A DNA stretch of 64,000 nucleotides from SKLM01 sp964542755 (GCA_964542755.1 CAZIWL010000005.1:13158-77157); one strand, 5' to 3'. Positions 40,846 to 49,984 are shown, counted from the first letter of the stretch. The notes: a model not told the origin generated them from the sequence alone. Numbers and translations are program-made.

Positions 40846-42138
40846 ATGGAAGCAGCGTTGCCTCAGTCTGAGGTGCGGCGCAGTTTTGTGCTCAACGTCT
40901 TCAATGGGGCGCTCTTCAATTCCGCCTCCCGACTGATCGATCCCCCTTTGGTCCTGACCTGGTTCATCAGTCAGTTGACGGCGTCCAACTTGCTCGTCGG
41001 CTTGGTAACACCCCTGGGAACGGCAGCCTGGCTCCTTCCCCAGGTCTTTGTCTCCCCGCGAATCCAGCGCATGGAGCGAAAAATGGGAAGCTACTCCCTC
41101 GCCGGCGCGATCAGGGTCTTGATCTGGCTCGTGTTGGCGGGGATGCTCTGGTTCGTGGATGCACCGGCAGTCTTGCTCCTCAGCTTCTTCGTGCTGTACA
41201 CGACGGCTTGGGTTGTGGGCGGTATGGCGGGGCTGACCTTCTTTGATGTGGTGGCGAAAACCATCCCGGCAACGCGCCGCGGCTCGCTCTTTGCGTGGCG
41301 GCAGTTTGTCGGCGGGCTGCTGGGTCTCGGTGCCAGCTGGGTGGTGACTAGGGTCTTGAACCAGCCCAGCTTGCCCTTCCCCCGGGGCCACGCTGTTCTC
41401 TTCCTCCTCTACGGTCTCACCATCGCCCCGGCCGTTGGCGCTTTCGCCGCCATTCGCGAGCCCGCGGGAGAACGCGGGATCGAGCCCGGATCCCTCGGTG
41501 AGCAGCTGGGACGCGCACTTCGGGTTCTCCGGCGGGACGATGTCTACCGGCGCTACATGGTGGCCCGCCTGGCCCTGGGCTTGGCAGAGATTGCGCTGCC
41601 CTTCTACGCCGTGTACGCCAAGCGCGTGCTTGGTGCACCGGACGGCATGGTCGGTATCTACGTGGCTGCGCGCGTCGCTGCTCAGCTGCTCCTCAACCTC
41701 CTCTGGGGGCGGTTGAGTGACCGCCGAGGGAATCAAGTCGTCATGCGGCTGATGAGTGCCGGTGGGGGTCTGGCGGCCGTCTTCGCCATCGGCCTGGTGG
41801 TGCTCGTGAACGTGGCCCAGCCCCAGGGACCGTGGCTGCCTTATCTGGTGTTGCCTCTCTTCCTGCTCGACGGCGCCGTATTGCCGGCCAAGGTTCTTTC
41901 CGGCAGCAATTTTCTACTCGAGCTCGTGCCGGCCGGTGAGCGTCCACTCTATCTCGGCCTATCGAATACGCTGATGGGTATCGTGGTCCTCATCTCGGGT
42001 CTCGGAGGACTCGTTATCGACCTCTTGGGGTTCACTTGTCTCTTCGGCCTGGCGGCGGGGCTGTTTGTGGTCGCCTATGTCTCCACCTCCAGGCTTCCGA
42101 ACACCCGAGAAACGCTCGAAACGGTGGAGGCTGTGTGA
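40846..42138 (+). CDS. MFS transporter
   Basis: A 430-aa major facilitator protein with about 12 membrane helices and a cytoplasmic central loop after helix 6 (REPAGERGIEPGSLGEQLGRAL). The A-motif-like segment RLSDRRGNQVV lies between helices 8 and 9. The substrate is unknown. ATG 40846 lies 3 nt after the xdhC stop; the APH-like gene starts ~50 nt downstream, so all are probably one operon. Confidence 0.9.
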   Translation: MEAALPQSEVRRSFVLNVFNGALFNSASRLIDPPLVLTWFISQLTASNLLVGLVTPLGTAAWLLPQVFVSPRIQRMERKMGSYSLAGAIRVLIWLVLAGMLWFVDAPAVLLLSFFVLYTTAWVVGGMAGLTFFDVVAKTIPATRRGSLFAWRQFVGGLLGLGASWVVTRVLNQPSLPFPRGHAVLFLLYGLTIAPAVGAFAAIREPAGERGIEPGSLGEQLGRALRVLRRDDVYRRYMVARLALGLAEIALPFYAVYAKRVLGAPDGMVGIYVAARVAAQLLLNLLWGRLSDRRGNQVVMRLMSAGGGLAAVFAIGLVVLVNVAQPQGPWLPYLVLPLFLLDGAVLPAKVLSGSNFLLELVPAGERPLYLGLSNTLMGIVVLISGLGGLVIDLLGFTCLFGLAAGLFVVAYVSTSRLPNTRETLETVEAV

Positions 42139-42187
42139 ACGAGGCTCGGTGGACGCTGATCGGTTGCAGGCGCCGCGGAGAGTGTTG

Positions 42188-43222
42188 ATGGATCAGGCTG
42201 ACGAGCGGCTAGCCCCCGTGGAACCGCCGGCCGACGTGCCCGAGATTCAGCGGGGCAATTGGCTGAGCCTCGAACCCGGCGACCCTGTGGTTGAGTACGG
42301 GGTGGAGAAGCTCTGGGCTGGCCCGGGCCAGCCGGTTTCCTGGCGGGCAGCTAGGCTGTCCCAGGCGGCTTACGTCTACCGCGAAACCTCGACCAAGTGG
42401 TCCTTCGTGGCAAAGTTCTACGCGGTCAAGGCGGGTTCAGAGGCCGACACCTATGCTCAGCGCGAGCACGACCGCATCCATCAGGTGCAGGCTCTCGGTC
42501 TCGGGGATGGCAAGGCCCGCGCCGTAAAACCGCTTGGCCTCTCGCGCGGTGTTCTCTTCCTGGAGCATCTACCTGGACTCACCCTTGAGAACATCATCGC
42601 TGTGCGCCACAGCCAGCCAGGAAGGCTGAGCGACGCCCTACGGTCGGTGGCCCAGTTTCTCGTCGAACTCCACGTGCGGGGCCTCCGGCCCGAGGCTGAA
42701 GGACCCGATTTCGCGTCCTCGTTGGCCTACGCTCGAGACGTCGTCCATCAGCTCGCGAAATGGGGGGTGCTGCAAGACGATCCGCTGGCCCGTGACGGGG
42801 TCCTCCGTCTGATCGACCGCTGGGCCAGAGATTCCGATATGGAGGCTTTCGCTCCCACGCTTACCCACGGCGATGCGACCACGACCAACGCCGTCTTTCC
42901 AGGAGCGGAGGGGATCGTTGTGTTGGACTGGGAGCGGCTGTACCCGGGAGATCCGGCTTCTGACCTGGGCCGTCTAATGGCGGAGGTGACCCACAGTATC
43001 AACCAACACGGCGGCAGCGTGCTGGAGGCCCAGCCTTTCGTAGAGAAACTGTGTGATGCCTACTTCCGTGCGCTGCCGGACGACTGGGACGGCGAAGGCC
43101 TCGTCCGACGGGCCAGATTCTACCGAGCCTCAAGTACTCTGCGCATCGCTCGCAATGGGTGGGTCTCCCGCCTGGATCGAACGGCTCTCGTGGCTCAGGC
43201 CATGGGGCTGCTGGCCCGCTAG
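42188..43222 (+). CDS. APH-like (aminoglycoside/choline kinase fold) phosphotransferase
   Basis: A 344-aa protein with the APH kinase fold. The N-lobe has SFVAKFYAVKAG (ATP-binding Lys), the central LEHLPGLTLENI, and the catalytic block LTHGDATTTNAVF (Brenner motif H-G-D-x4-N) with VLDWERLYPGDPASDLGRL. Such enzymes phosphorylate small hydroxylated molecules; resistance should not be assumed. ATG 42188 follows GGAGAG; the frame is open upstream inside the MFS gene but not used. Next to a histidine-phosphatase gene. Confidence 0.85.
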   Translation: MDQADERLAPVEPPADVPEIQRGNWLSLEPGDPVVEYGVEKLWAGPGQPVSWRAARLSQAAYVYRETSTKWSFVAKFYAVKAGSEADTYAQREHDRIHQVQALGLGDGKARAVKPLGLSRGVLFLEHLPGLTLENIIAVRHSQPGRLSDALRSVAQFLVELHVRGLRPEAEGPDFASSLAYARDVVHQLAKWGVLQDDPLARDGVLRLIDRWARDSDMEAFAPTLTHGDATTTNAVFPGAEGIVVLDWERLYPGDPASDLGRLMAEVTHSINQHGGSVLEAQPFVEKLCDAYFRALPDDWDGEGLVRRARFYRASSTLRIARNGWVSRLDRTALVAQAMGLLAR

Positions 43223-43244
43223 CCGAGTCACCGAGGAGGCCTCC

Positions 43245-43901
43245 TTGGAAGTCTACTTGATCCGCCACGGGCAGTCCACAAACCAGGTGCTGGACAGTCG
43301 CGACGATATTGTGTTTGATCCGCACCTGACGGAACTCGGCTGTCGCCAAGCCGACCTGCTGGCCCGCTTCTTCGCCGCGGGCGAGGAGGCCGTCCGATTC
43401 GCCGAATCGAGAATCGACCGGCTCGTTTGCAGCCCCATGTGGCGGGCTCTGCAGACCGCCCGGCCCCTCGCTAGGGCCTTGAACCTCCAGCCGGAAGTCT
43501 GGGTCGACGTCCACGAGCAGGTCTTGACCGACGAGATCCGCTCCGGGAGCACGAAACAGGAGATTCTGACTGCCTTTCCCGAATATGTGCTCCCCGATGG
43601 CGTGACGGACGAAGGATGGTGGCATCGGGGACGGGAGACGCGCTCGAGCCGCATGGAGCGAGCGCTCAGGGTAGCCTTTCGCGTCTGGGAGCGGGCTGAC
43701 GTAGACGAAAATCTGGCGATCGTGTCTCACGCCAGGTTCATTGATTCGCTCCTGAAGGCGATACAGGACCAACTGCCAAGTCGGTGGTGCTGGTACCATC
43801 ACAGTAACACGGCCATCTCTCGCCTCGCCCTCGTCGAGGGGCGGCTTGAGATCCGCTACCTCAACCGGGTCTCCCATCTCACGCCGGACCTGGTCTCTTG
43901 A
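43245..43901 (+). CDS. Histidine phosphatase (phosphoglycerate-mutase-like)
   Basis: A 218-aa protein of the histidine phosphatase superfamily. The N-terminus carries the catalytic motif LIRHGQST, later SPMWRALQTARPLA and the second histidine in AIVSHARFIDSLL. The family includes phosphatases for many small phosphoesters; mutase activity is less likely at this divergence. The start is TTG 43245 behind GAGGAGG, which places RHG at residues 7-9 as in homologues. The upstream frame from 43053 lies inside the APH-like gene. Its stop overlaps the hemW start (TGATG). Confidence 0.88.
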   Translation: MEVYLIRHGQSTNQVLDSRDDIVFDPHLTELGCRQADLLARFFAAGEEAVRFAESRIDRLVCSPMWRALQTARPLARALNLQPEVWVDVHEQVLTDEIRSGSTKQEILTAFPEYVLPDGVTDEGWWHRGRETRSSRMERALRVAFRVWERADVDENLAIVSHARFIDSLLKAIQDQLPSRWCWYHHSNTAISRLALVEGRLEIRYLNRVSHLTPDLVS

Positions 43902-45216
43902 TGCGGCTTTCTTATGCCTCAGCGCCGCCGATTGACCTGAGGCGCCCGGCCATTGCACTCTATCTGCACGTACCGTTCTGCCGAGCGCGATGTGCATACT
44001 GCGACTTCGATACGTTCGCAGGCCTGGAGGCGTTCATCCCTGCCTACGCAGACGCCCTGGCGAGGAAATCCGGGCGGCGGGCGAGCGGTGGCGACCAGCA
44101 ACTGTCCCAACGATCTATTTCGGTGGTGGTACCCCCTCCCTTCTGCCCCTCCAAGTTGTGGACGATCTCGTGGATGCTCTGCATACCGCCTTCGATCTAT
44201 CCCAGGGTGTGGAGGTCAGTTTTGAGGCAAATCCCGGCACCGTCAGTCCAGACTACCTGTGCGGACTTCGGCAACTGGGCATCAATCGCCTAAGCCTTGG
44301 GATCCAATCCGCCGATGACGGCGAGCTGGAGAGATTGGGCCGCGTTCACAGTTGGCGTGATGCGGTGCTGGCGGTCGATTGGTCTCGAAAGGCCGGGTTC
44401 GATAATCTGTCTCTCGATCTCCTGTTTGGCGTCCCTGCTCAGTCTTTGAGTGACTGGGAGGTGACCTTGGGACGTGTGATGGGGCTCGACTCGGAGCATC
44501 TCTCGCTCTATGGCTTGGTGATCGAGAAGGGGACACCCCTCGCCGAGAGGATACGACGCGGCGACGCGGTGCCTGTGGAGGACGATTTGGCAGCCGACAT
44601 GATCGAGTTGGCGGAGGAGATGCTCGCCGACGCTGGGTACTTCCACTACGAGATCTCCAACTGGGCCCGGACCGGGATCTCGCCCCTGGAGGGAGATGCT
44701 CGCTGGTGGCCGGAAGGCACCGCCAAGGCATTGGGCTCCGTCTTGTGCGAGAGGATCACGGGCCGGGTCTGTCACCATAATCTGACCTATTGGCGAAATC
44801 GACCGTGGTTGGGGCTGGGTGCGGCGGCGCACTCCTGGATGCCGCCTGGCTTACCGCCCCGCATCGTGAACTCTGGGACGGCGTCAATCGGTGGGCAGAG
44901 ATGGGCGAACCCAAGACATCCACAGGACTACGTCGCCTCCATGTCGAAGACGGTCGGTCTTCCCAGCGTCGAGGAGGTAGAGGTCATCGACCCTCAGCTA
45001 GAGATGGGCGAGACGATGATGCTCGGGTTGCGTTTGGCAGAGGGTGTGCGTGCTCGGCGTTTTGAACAACGCTTCGGTCGCTCGCTGGTCGACGTCTTCG
45101 GCGGCGAGCTGGATGAGCTCCGTGGTCTTGACCTGGTCACCTGGGACGGCGTCGTGGCACGGCTCACCGCGCGCGGCAGGCTCCTGGGCAACCGCGTATT
45201 CGAGCGTTTCATCTGA
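43901..45216 (+). pseudogene. hemW: HemW-type radical SAM protein with one frameshift
   Basis: The first frame (43901-44065) carries IALYLHVPFCRARCAYCDFDTF, with the CxxxCxxC cluster motif, up to YADALAR. The rest is in the +2 frame (EIRAAGERWRPATVPTIYFGGGTPSLL through VFERFI, ending 45216). The expected AGG-GAA-ATC reads AGGAAATCC at 44063-44070, a single missing G. HemW inserts haem into respiratory enzymes or is a coproporphyrinogen-oxidase-like protein. The remaining sequence is intact, including SFEANPGT and LSLGIQSADD, so the break is recent, a sequencing error or a frameshift read through. About 33 residues are inserted before CHHNLTYWRN, a known variable site. Confidence 0.85.
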
Positions 45217-45821
45217 TGGACTTCGCGGCCCGATCGACTCTCGAAGTGGGGCTTCTTTCGGACACCCATGTCCCGTACCGGATGAAAGAGCTGCCGCGGA
45301 CCGTCCTTGACGCTCTCGACGGCGTCGACCTTATCCTCCACGCGGGCGATGTGGACAAGCCTGCGGCGCTGGATCTTCTACGCGAGCTGGCCCCGGTATT
45401 TGCGGTGCGGGGCAACGTCCACGTGCTCGACCTGTCCACCGGCGGCGCATCACTCCCCGCGTCGCTGGAGCTGTGTCTGGCCGGTCGGTCCGTGATCGTC
45501 ACGCACGGGTCTCTCCGCGGACTGAGCAGCCTCTGGTTCAAGGGGCGGGACGTCATTCTGCGTTTGTTGGATGCCAGCGAAAAGGCCCGTTTCAATGCCC
45601 GTGTCGCTCAAAGGCTGAGGGCCCTTCATCCGTGTGCCGATATCATCGTCTTTGGGCACACACACCGTGCCTTCACCGAATGCGTCGGCGACACACTCCT
45701 CGTCAACCCAGGGGCGGTCTGTCCAACCTTGAGGGAGGTCCCGACCGTCGCGCGCATGACCCTGAACGATGACAACGTCCAGGTACACGTAATGACCCTT
45801 GACCAACCGGGGTCCTGGTAG
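45216..45821 (+). CDS. YfcE/MJ0936-type metallophosphodiesterase
   Basis: A 201-aa calcineurin-like phosphoesterase. The metal-binding motifs are in order: LLSDTHVP, HAGDVDK, RGNVH, VTHGS and FGHTHRAF, with LVNPGAV near the end. Members hydrolyse phosphodiesters such as cyclic nucleotides in vitro; the natural substrate is unknown. ATG 45216 overlaps the hemW stop (TGATG), so translation is coupled. Last gene of the run that begins at xdhC. Confidence 0.92.
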   Translation: MDFAARSTLEVGLLSDTHVPYRMKELPRTVLDALDGVDLILHAGDVDKPAALDLLRELAPVFAVRGNVHVLDLSTGGASLPASLELCLAGRSVIVTHGSLRGLSSLWFKGRDVILRLLDASEKARFNARVAQRLRALHPCADIIVFGHTHRAFTECVGDTLLVNPGAVCPTLREVPTVARMTLNDDNVQVHVMTLDQPGSW

Positions 45822-45995
45822 CCACCGAAGAAACCAGAATGTCGATCCGACGTCGTCTACCCCGGTCCGCGGTACATCTCTTACTCTCGATCCCTGTAGA
45901 TTTTCAGCGCCGTGATTGACTCGGTTCAGTCCCTGGACTTCTTCAGGAGGTCGTCTCCGATCCTCGCGCGTATTCTTGGCTTGGTAGCCCTTCCG

Positions 45996-46024
45996 TTGAC
46001 AGAATCTCGGGTCAGGGCCATAAT
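45996..46024 (+). promoter_or_regulatory. Consensus promoter of the nucleotidyltransferase-like gene
   Basis: TTGACA (45996-46001), 17 nt, CATAAT (46019-46024). Start near 46031, giving a 30-nt leader with AAAGGGGG. Confidence 0.75.
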
Positions 46025-46060
46025 CGGTGCAAACCGAATAGAAATAGAAAGGGGGACCCA

Positions 46061-47386
46061 ATGGCCGAAGAGAACGTTCGAGGCAAGGATGAGGTGGTGC
46101 GGATCATCGAAACTGCTCAGACCCTGGGGATCGAGGTGGACGAGTCTGACGTAAGTCAGTGGCTGACGGCCATGGCTGCCTCGGGCTCGATGGATTGGGA
46201 TGTGGACGAAGAGGTGGGTATCTTTGGCCACGAGATTACGCTCCTTGATTTTGACAAAGCCTCATTGGAACGCTATCGGCGCATCGCCGACGTCGTCCAA
46301 CTGCCCGATCTGCCCAACGTGGAGACGGCCATCAGCCTGGCGGGCAGTGCGGCTCAGGGGGTAATCCAGCGCTATCCGGGTGATGCTGACTACTTCGAGC
46401 GTGTCAACATCCACGCCGAGACTCGTGAGGAGGCGTGCCAGATCCTGGCGGATCTGATGCGGGACAAGGCCTTGAACACGTTCCAGGGGCCAGACTACCA
46501 TCTCATCGAAGTCAAGTTCGGAACGTGGAAGACGGACGTGGTGAAGGATGGGGAGCACCTCCCTGCCGGGTCCCCCATATCCTGGAGCGCTGAGGAGGTC
46601 CAGGAGGGCACGATGCGCGTCTTCCGCGAGTCCGGCGATCTCTGGGAGGTCGCCTGGTCATACGGTGCCCTTGATCCCGGATGGTGCAAGATGGACTGGG
46701 TGATTGCGGAGCCCGAACGCGGCCGAGTGGTGAACGCCAGCAACATGTTGGACGTCACTTGGGAGTCCCCTGACGGCGAGATCGTGCCCCTCGACGGTTT
46801 CTTGGATCCCTATTTCCAGGAGGTCTACCTGGAAGCGGAGTCGGTCCCGCTGTTCACCAAGTTGAGTCGCCAGGTTTCCCCTCGGGCGCTGGACGACTAC
46901 GTAGGTCAGATCACGGGCGAGGTCGAGAAGTATACCCACGATCCAGCGAACTACGGTAAGGCGGCCAAGCGCCTCTACAATATCTTTCGCCTCACGGGGC
47001 AACATGGGGCGGCAGCGCTTATCAGAGAGCTCTTCGACGAGCCGGCCGCTCTCCTCTATCAGGTCTGGTCCCTCATGGATACCATCGATGATGCAGGCAG
47101 CGCCGATTCGACGATCGATCGTAGGACCCTGGCGCGCCAGACCGACGAGCTGATCCGAAATGTCGTCGACACCACTGAGGGGCCCATGGAATCGGAGATC
47201 GTCTCCGCTCTCCTCCGGCTGCGCGATGACGTGACCGGTTGGATAGAGCTGGGTGAAGAGCGGGGAGAGTTCATCGCGGATTCGCGGGAAAAAGTGGAGA
47301 GCCTGGTCAACAAGTACTTCAAGGAGAAACTGCTGGCGATCCCGGACGCTCGCGACTTCATCAGGGCCCTGAGGGTCGAGCACTAG
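46061..47386 (+). CDS. Unknown protein with nucleotidyltransferase-like motif
   Basis: A 441-aa soluble protein I cannot place in a named family. Residues ~90-115 read LAGSAAQGVIQRYPGDADYFERV, which fits the nucleotidyltransferase pattern hGS...DxD, here D-A-D with hydrophobic neighbours, and a third acidic strand may be LIEVKFG at ~147-153. The C-terminal ~170 residues are helical, reminiscent of a substrate-binding helical domain. No kinase or transferase partner is encoded beside it. ATG 46061 follows AAAGGGGGA. It has its own consensus promoter, arguing for an independent, expressed gene. Confidence 0.6.
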   Translation: MAEENVRGKDEVVRIIETAQTLGIEVDESDVSQWLTAMAASGSMDWDVDEEVGIFGHEITLLDFDKASLERYRRIADVVQLPDLPNVETAISLAGSAAQGVIQRYPGDADYFERVNIHAETREEACQILADLMRDKALNTFQGPDYHLIEVKFGTWKTDVVKDGEHLPAGSPISWSAEEVQEGTMRVFRESGDLWEVAWSYGALDPGWCKMDWVIAEPERGRVVNASNMLDVTWESPDGEIVPLDGFLDPYFQEVYLEAESVPLFTKLSRQVSPRALDDYVGQITGEVEKYTHDPANYGKAAKRLYNIFRLTGQHGAAALIRELFDEPAALLYQVWSLMDTIDDAGSADSTIDRRTLARQTDELIRNVVDTTEGPMESEIVSALLRLRDDVTGWIELGEERGEFIADSREKVESLVNKYFKEKLLAIPDARDFIRALRVEH

Positions 47387-47400
47387 GTCTCAGTTCCCAC

Positions 47401-48390
47401 GTGCTCCGTTTCCTCCGCCGGACTCTCCACCCGGCCTGGTACCAGGGTAATCACCAGGGTCCGCCCTATTTCGAGGGCTGGTACTTTAAGCTGGTCGACG
47501 CGACCCAGCAGCATCGGATCGCGGTTATCCCTGGCATCTTCAAGGCGGCCGATCTGGAGAAGGGACATGCCTTCATCCAGATCCTTGATGGCGGTTCCGG
47601 CGAGGCCACGTATCACGCCTATGCGACGGATACGTTCCGCGCCGCGGAGCGCGAGTTCGACGTCTCCATCGGCGATAGCCGCTTCACTCTCGAGGGCGTA
47701 GTCTTGGGTGTCGATTCGGAGGATCGCTCTCTGACCGGTCAGGTGCGTTTCACGGATGTCACACCCTGGCCGGTCAGATGGACCTCTCCCGGGGTGATGG
47801 GGTGGTTCGCCTGGATGCCCCTTATGCAGACCTATCACGGGGTTCTCAGTCTTGACCACGCCATTCAGGGCTCCCTCGTCCTTGACGGAGAACGCATCGA
47901 TTTTGACGGAGGCCGAGGGTACATCGAGAAGGATTGGGGGCACTCTTTCCCCGAGGCGTGGGTCTGGACCCAGACAAACCACTTTGGCCGGGAAGGCACT
48001 AGCCTCACGGCCTCCATTGCCACGATACCGTGGTTCTGGACGTCCTTCCGGGGTTTCTTGATCGGTCTCTGGCACGGAGGTCGTCTCTACCGCTTCGCTA
48101 CCTACACCGGGGCGCGCATTGAGGAACTCGTCATAGACGAGGACGCGGTCAGCCTGGTCGTCGGCGATGGGACGTACCGCCTATCGATATCGGCCCATGG
48201 CGCGTCTGGAGGTGTCCTGCGTGGGCCCACAGGGCGAGATATGCTCGGTCGTGTGCCCGAGTCCCTGGATGCGCGCGTGAGGGTCAGGCTCACCGCTCGG
48301 CGATCCGGAAGTTCTGCCGTGGTCTTCGAAGGCGTCGGGGAGCACGCGGGATTGGAGATCGTTGGAGACCCGGACGGCCTGATCTCCTGA
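47401..48390 (+). CDS. Tocopherol-cyclase-like protein
   Basis: A 329-aa protein of the tocopherol cyclase family. It shows YFEGWYFKLVD at the N-terminus, YHGVLSLDHAIQGSLVLDG, and the family block GRGYIEKDWGHSFPEAWVWTQTNHF. In cyanobacteria and plants the enzyme closes the chromanol ring of vitamin E; bacterial relatives without that pathway have unknown roles, so only the fold is assigned. It starts with GTG 47401, 15 nt after the unknown gene, probably in one transcript. No tocopherol genes are nearby. Confidence 0.85.
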   Translation: MLRFLRRTLHPAWYQGNHQGPPYFEGWYFKLVDATQQHRIAVIPGIFKAADLEKGHAFIQILDGGSGEATYHAYATDTFRAAEREFDVSIGDSRFTLEGVVLGVDSEDRSLTGQVRFTDVTPWPVRWTSPGVMGWFAWMPLMQTYHGVLSLDHAIQGSLVLDGERIDFDGGRGYIEKDWGHSFPEAWVWTQTNHFGREGTSLTASIATIPWFWTSFRGFLIGLWHGGRLYRFATYTGARIEELVIDEDAVSLVVGDGTYRLSISAHGASGGVLRGPTGRDMLGRVPESLDARVRVRLTARRSGSSAVVFEGVGEHAGLEIVGDPDGLIS

Positions 48391-48457
48391 CTGATTTCGG
48401 GTCATCTGTCATATCCCACGAGGCTGCTCATCGACGGTTGATGGTCTCGCAACCGAG

Positions 48458-48520
48458 CCCCCCATGAACATGGGGGAAGGCCCTGCGTCTATTCCTGGCG
48501 CCAAGGGGCAGTCCTTCCCC
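48458..48520 (+). promoter_or_regulatory. Two mutually exclusive hairpins in the 48.4-48.6 kb gap
   Basis: CCCCCAT (48459-48465) pairs with ATGGGGG (48470-48476), loop GAAC. The overlapping GGGGAAGG (48473-48480) can pair instead with CCTTCCCC (48513-48520), helped by CTGC/GCAG. They share bases 48473-48476, so only one can form. No T-tract. The function (terminator of the cyclase-like gene or leader switch) is not clear. Confidence 0.4.
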
Positions 48521-48618
48521 AATTCACAAGACCTGCCCCACCTCTTCATCATTCCTTCATAAGCCTGTGGCATACTCCTGTCAGTCAAGTCAAGGTTGTC
48601 TGGCAAGGAGGTGGAGCC

Positions 48619-48645
48619 ATGGCGTGTTTCGAGGCGGGGGGGTGA
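48619..48645 (+). CDS. Possible 8-codon leader peptide
   Basis: ATG 48619 sits behind AAGGAGGTGG, one of the strongest ribosome sites of the window, and reads MACFEAGG before TGA at 48643. The stop overlaps GTG 48642 of the next small ORF (GTGA). It may serve only to deliver ribosomes to that ORF. Confidence 0.3.
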   Translation: MACFEAGG

Positions 48646-48737
48646 ACGTGAGCAAGGTGGATCTGGTCATCATACTCTTCTGCATCCTGACGCTCGTCCT
48701 GCTGACTGGCCTCTGGGCCCACCTGTGGGTCCGCTAG
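48642..48737 (+). CDS. Possible 31-aa single-span membrane peptide
   Basis: GTG 48642 opens a 31-aa frame, VNVSKVDLVIILFCILTLV and then LLTGLWAHLWVR, a perfect membrane helix with a short polar N-terminus and Trp/Arg end. It is coupled to the mini-ORF at 48619 and lies 43 nt before the membrane protein at 48781. Length and composition fit small membrane proteins that modify larger partners. No family known. Confidence 0.45.
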   Translation: MNVSKVDLVIILFCILTLVLLTGLWAHLWVR

Positions 48738-48780
48738 AGCCGCGGCGGGCTATCACACTAACTCAAGGAGGGAACATCCT

Positions 48781-49224
48781 ATGTCCGAGCAATCGAATCG
48801 CCTCGTGTGGATGAGCGTCGTTGGCGTCTTGCTACTCGGTCTGTTGATCGTCGGAGGATTCGCGGTCCATCGCCTCGGCTGGTCCCAGGGCTTCACCGCG
48901 GCCGAGGCCGCTGGCGAGAGAGCCGACGTACCTGTACCGACTCTGGCACCTCCCGGGTGGCGGGCCCTTGGCTCGGGTCAGCCCGTTGCGCTCCTAGTCC
49001 CCGTGCTACTCGGATTCCTCTTCACCGCGGTGATCGCCAAGCTGCTGCGGCTCTTCGTGTGGGGTCTGATGGGCGCGCCTATGATGCACCGATTCGCTGG
49101 TGGACCGTGGCCCCAGCCTGGATCCGTATGGCGCCGACACCGATACGCGCGGCACGGTTCGTGGGGCTGGTCTTCGTGGCGGGAGCCCTTCGAGGAGCAG
49201 GAGGCGATGGACCCGGAGCCGTAG
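48781..49224 (+). CDS. Small membrane protein with basic/aromatic tail
   Basis: A 147-aa protein with two membrane spans (WMSVVGVLLLGLLIVGGFAV and PVALLVPVLLGFLFTAVIAKLLRLFV), a short outer loop, and a C-terminal tail rich in Arg, Trp and Gly (WRRHRYARHGSWGWSSW) before an acidic end. AAGGAGG precedes ATG 48781. It has no recognised domain. Genes with this kind of tail are often found near two-component systems, and one follows at 50186; that link is inference. Confidence 0.6.
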   Translation: MSEQSNRLVWMSVVGVLLLGLLIVGGFAVHRLGWSQGFTAAEAAGERADVPVPTLAPPGWRALGSGQPVALLVPVLLGFLFTAVIAKLLRLFVWGLMGAPMMHRFAGGPWPQPGSVWRRHRYARHGSWGWSSWREPFEEQEAMDPEP

Positions 49225-49366
49225 CCGGGCGGCGCGTCCGGTCAGGTGCTACGGATGGGCCGAGAAGACGGACACGGAACAACACGGTTCTGTAGGAGAG
49301 GCAGCGGGACGAGCGCTCCTCCTACGGTGCCTGCAGGCACTTCGTGTTAGTGGAGGTACAGAAACA

Positions 49367-49867
49367 ATGAGAGACAAGATCCGTTTCAAAGGCATCGCTT
49401 TTGTGCACGAGACGCTCTATGGTTTGTTCAGAGACCCCTATGAGCCGTTGAGGGCGGCGGGTATTGAAGAAGGCCAGCGGGTGCTCGAGGTGGGATGCGG
49501 ACCGGGGTTCTTCACACTTCCCGCAGCTGAGATGCTAGGCGAGGATGGTCATGTGGTCAGCATAGACGTGAGCCCAACGGCGGTGGACTATGTGAAGAGC
49601 AAGGTGGAAGCTGCCGGTACGACCAACGTCGACGTGCTGCTGCGCAATGCCGCCCACACGGACTTCGCGGGCCAGAGCTTTGACCTCGTCTTCGTTTTTG
49701 GCTTAGGCCACGTCGTCGGGGATTTGCGGGAGATGTGGAACGAGCTTCATCGTCTCCTCAGGCCCGGTGGGAGCCTCGCTGTTGAGGGCCGGCTGAGGCC
49801 CCCAGAATCGCTCTTTCGAGCATCAGGCGGCCACGGTCGCATCGATTGCTTTAGTAAGATGGAGTAG
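49367..49867 (+). CDS. Class I SAM-dependent methyltransferase
   Basis: A 166-aa methyltransferase with motif I VLEVGCGPGFFTLPAAE, the acidic residue of motif II in VVSIDVSPTAV, and LLRPGGSLAVEG. Substrate unknown. ATG 49367 follows GGAGG at 10 nt; the open frame upstream lies over the end of the membrane protein gene. The length is compact, and the final 20 residues are less conserved. The element copy D begins 118 nt after its end. Confidence 0.85.
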   Translation: MRDKIRFKGIAFVHETLYGLFRDPYEPLRAAGIEEGQRVLEVGCGPGFFTLPAAEMLGEDGHVVSIDVSPTAVDYVKSKVEAAGTTNVDVLLRNAAHTDFAGQSFDLVFVFGLGHVVGDLREMWNELHRLLRPGGSLAVEGRLRPPESLFRASGGHGRIDCFSKME

Positions 49868-49984
49868 ACGGACGGGAGCGCTGGCGACTGTTAGATCCAG
49901 TCGGGCGCGGAGCGTTCCTATCCTGCCATCAGCACCCTGTTATCCTTCCCGGTGAGAAGGGCTTCGGTGCGGCGTCGAGCGTGG

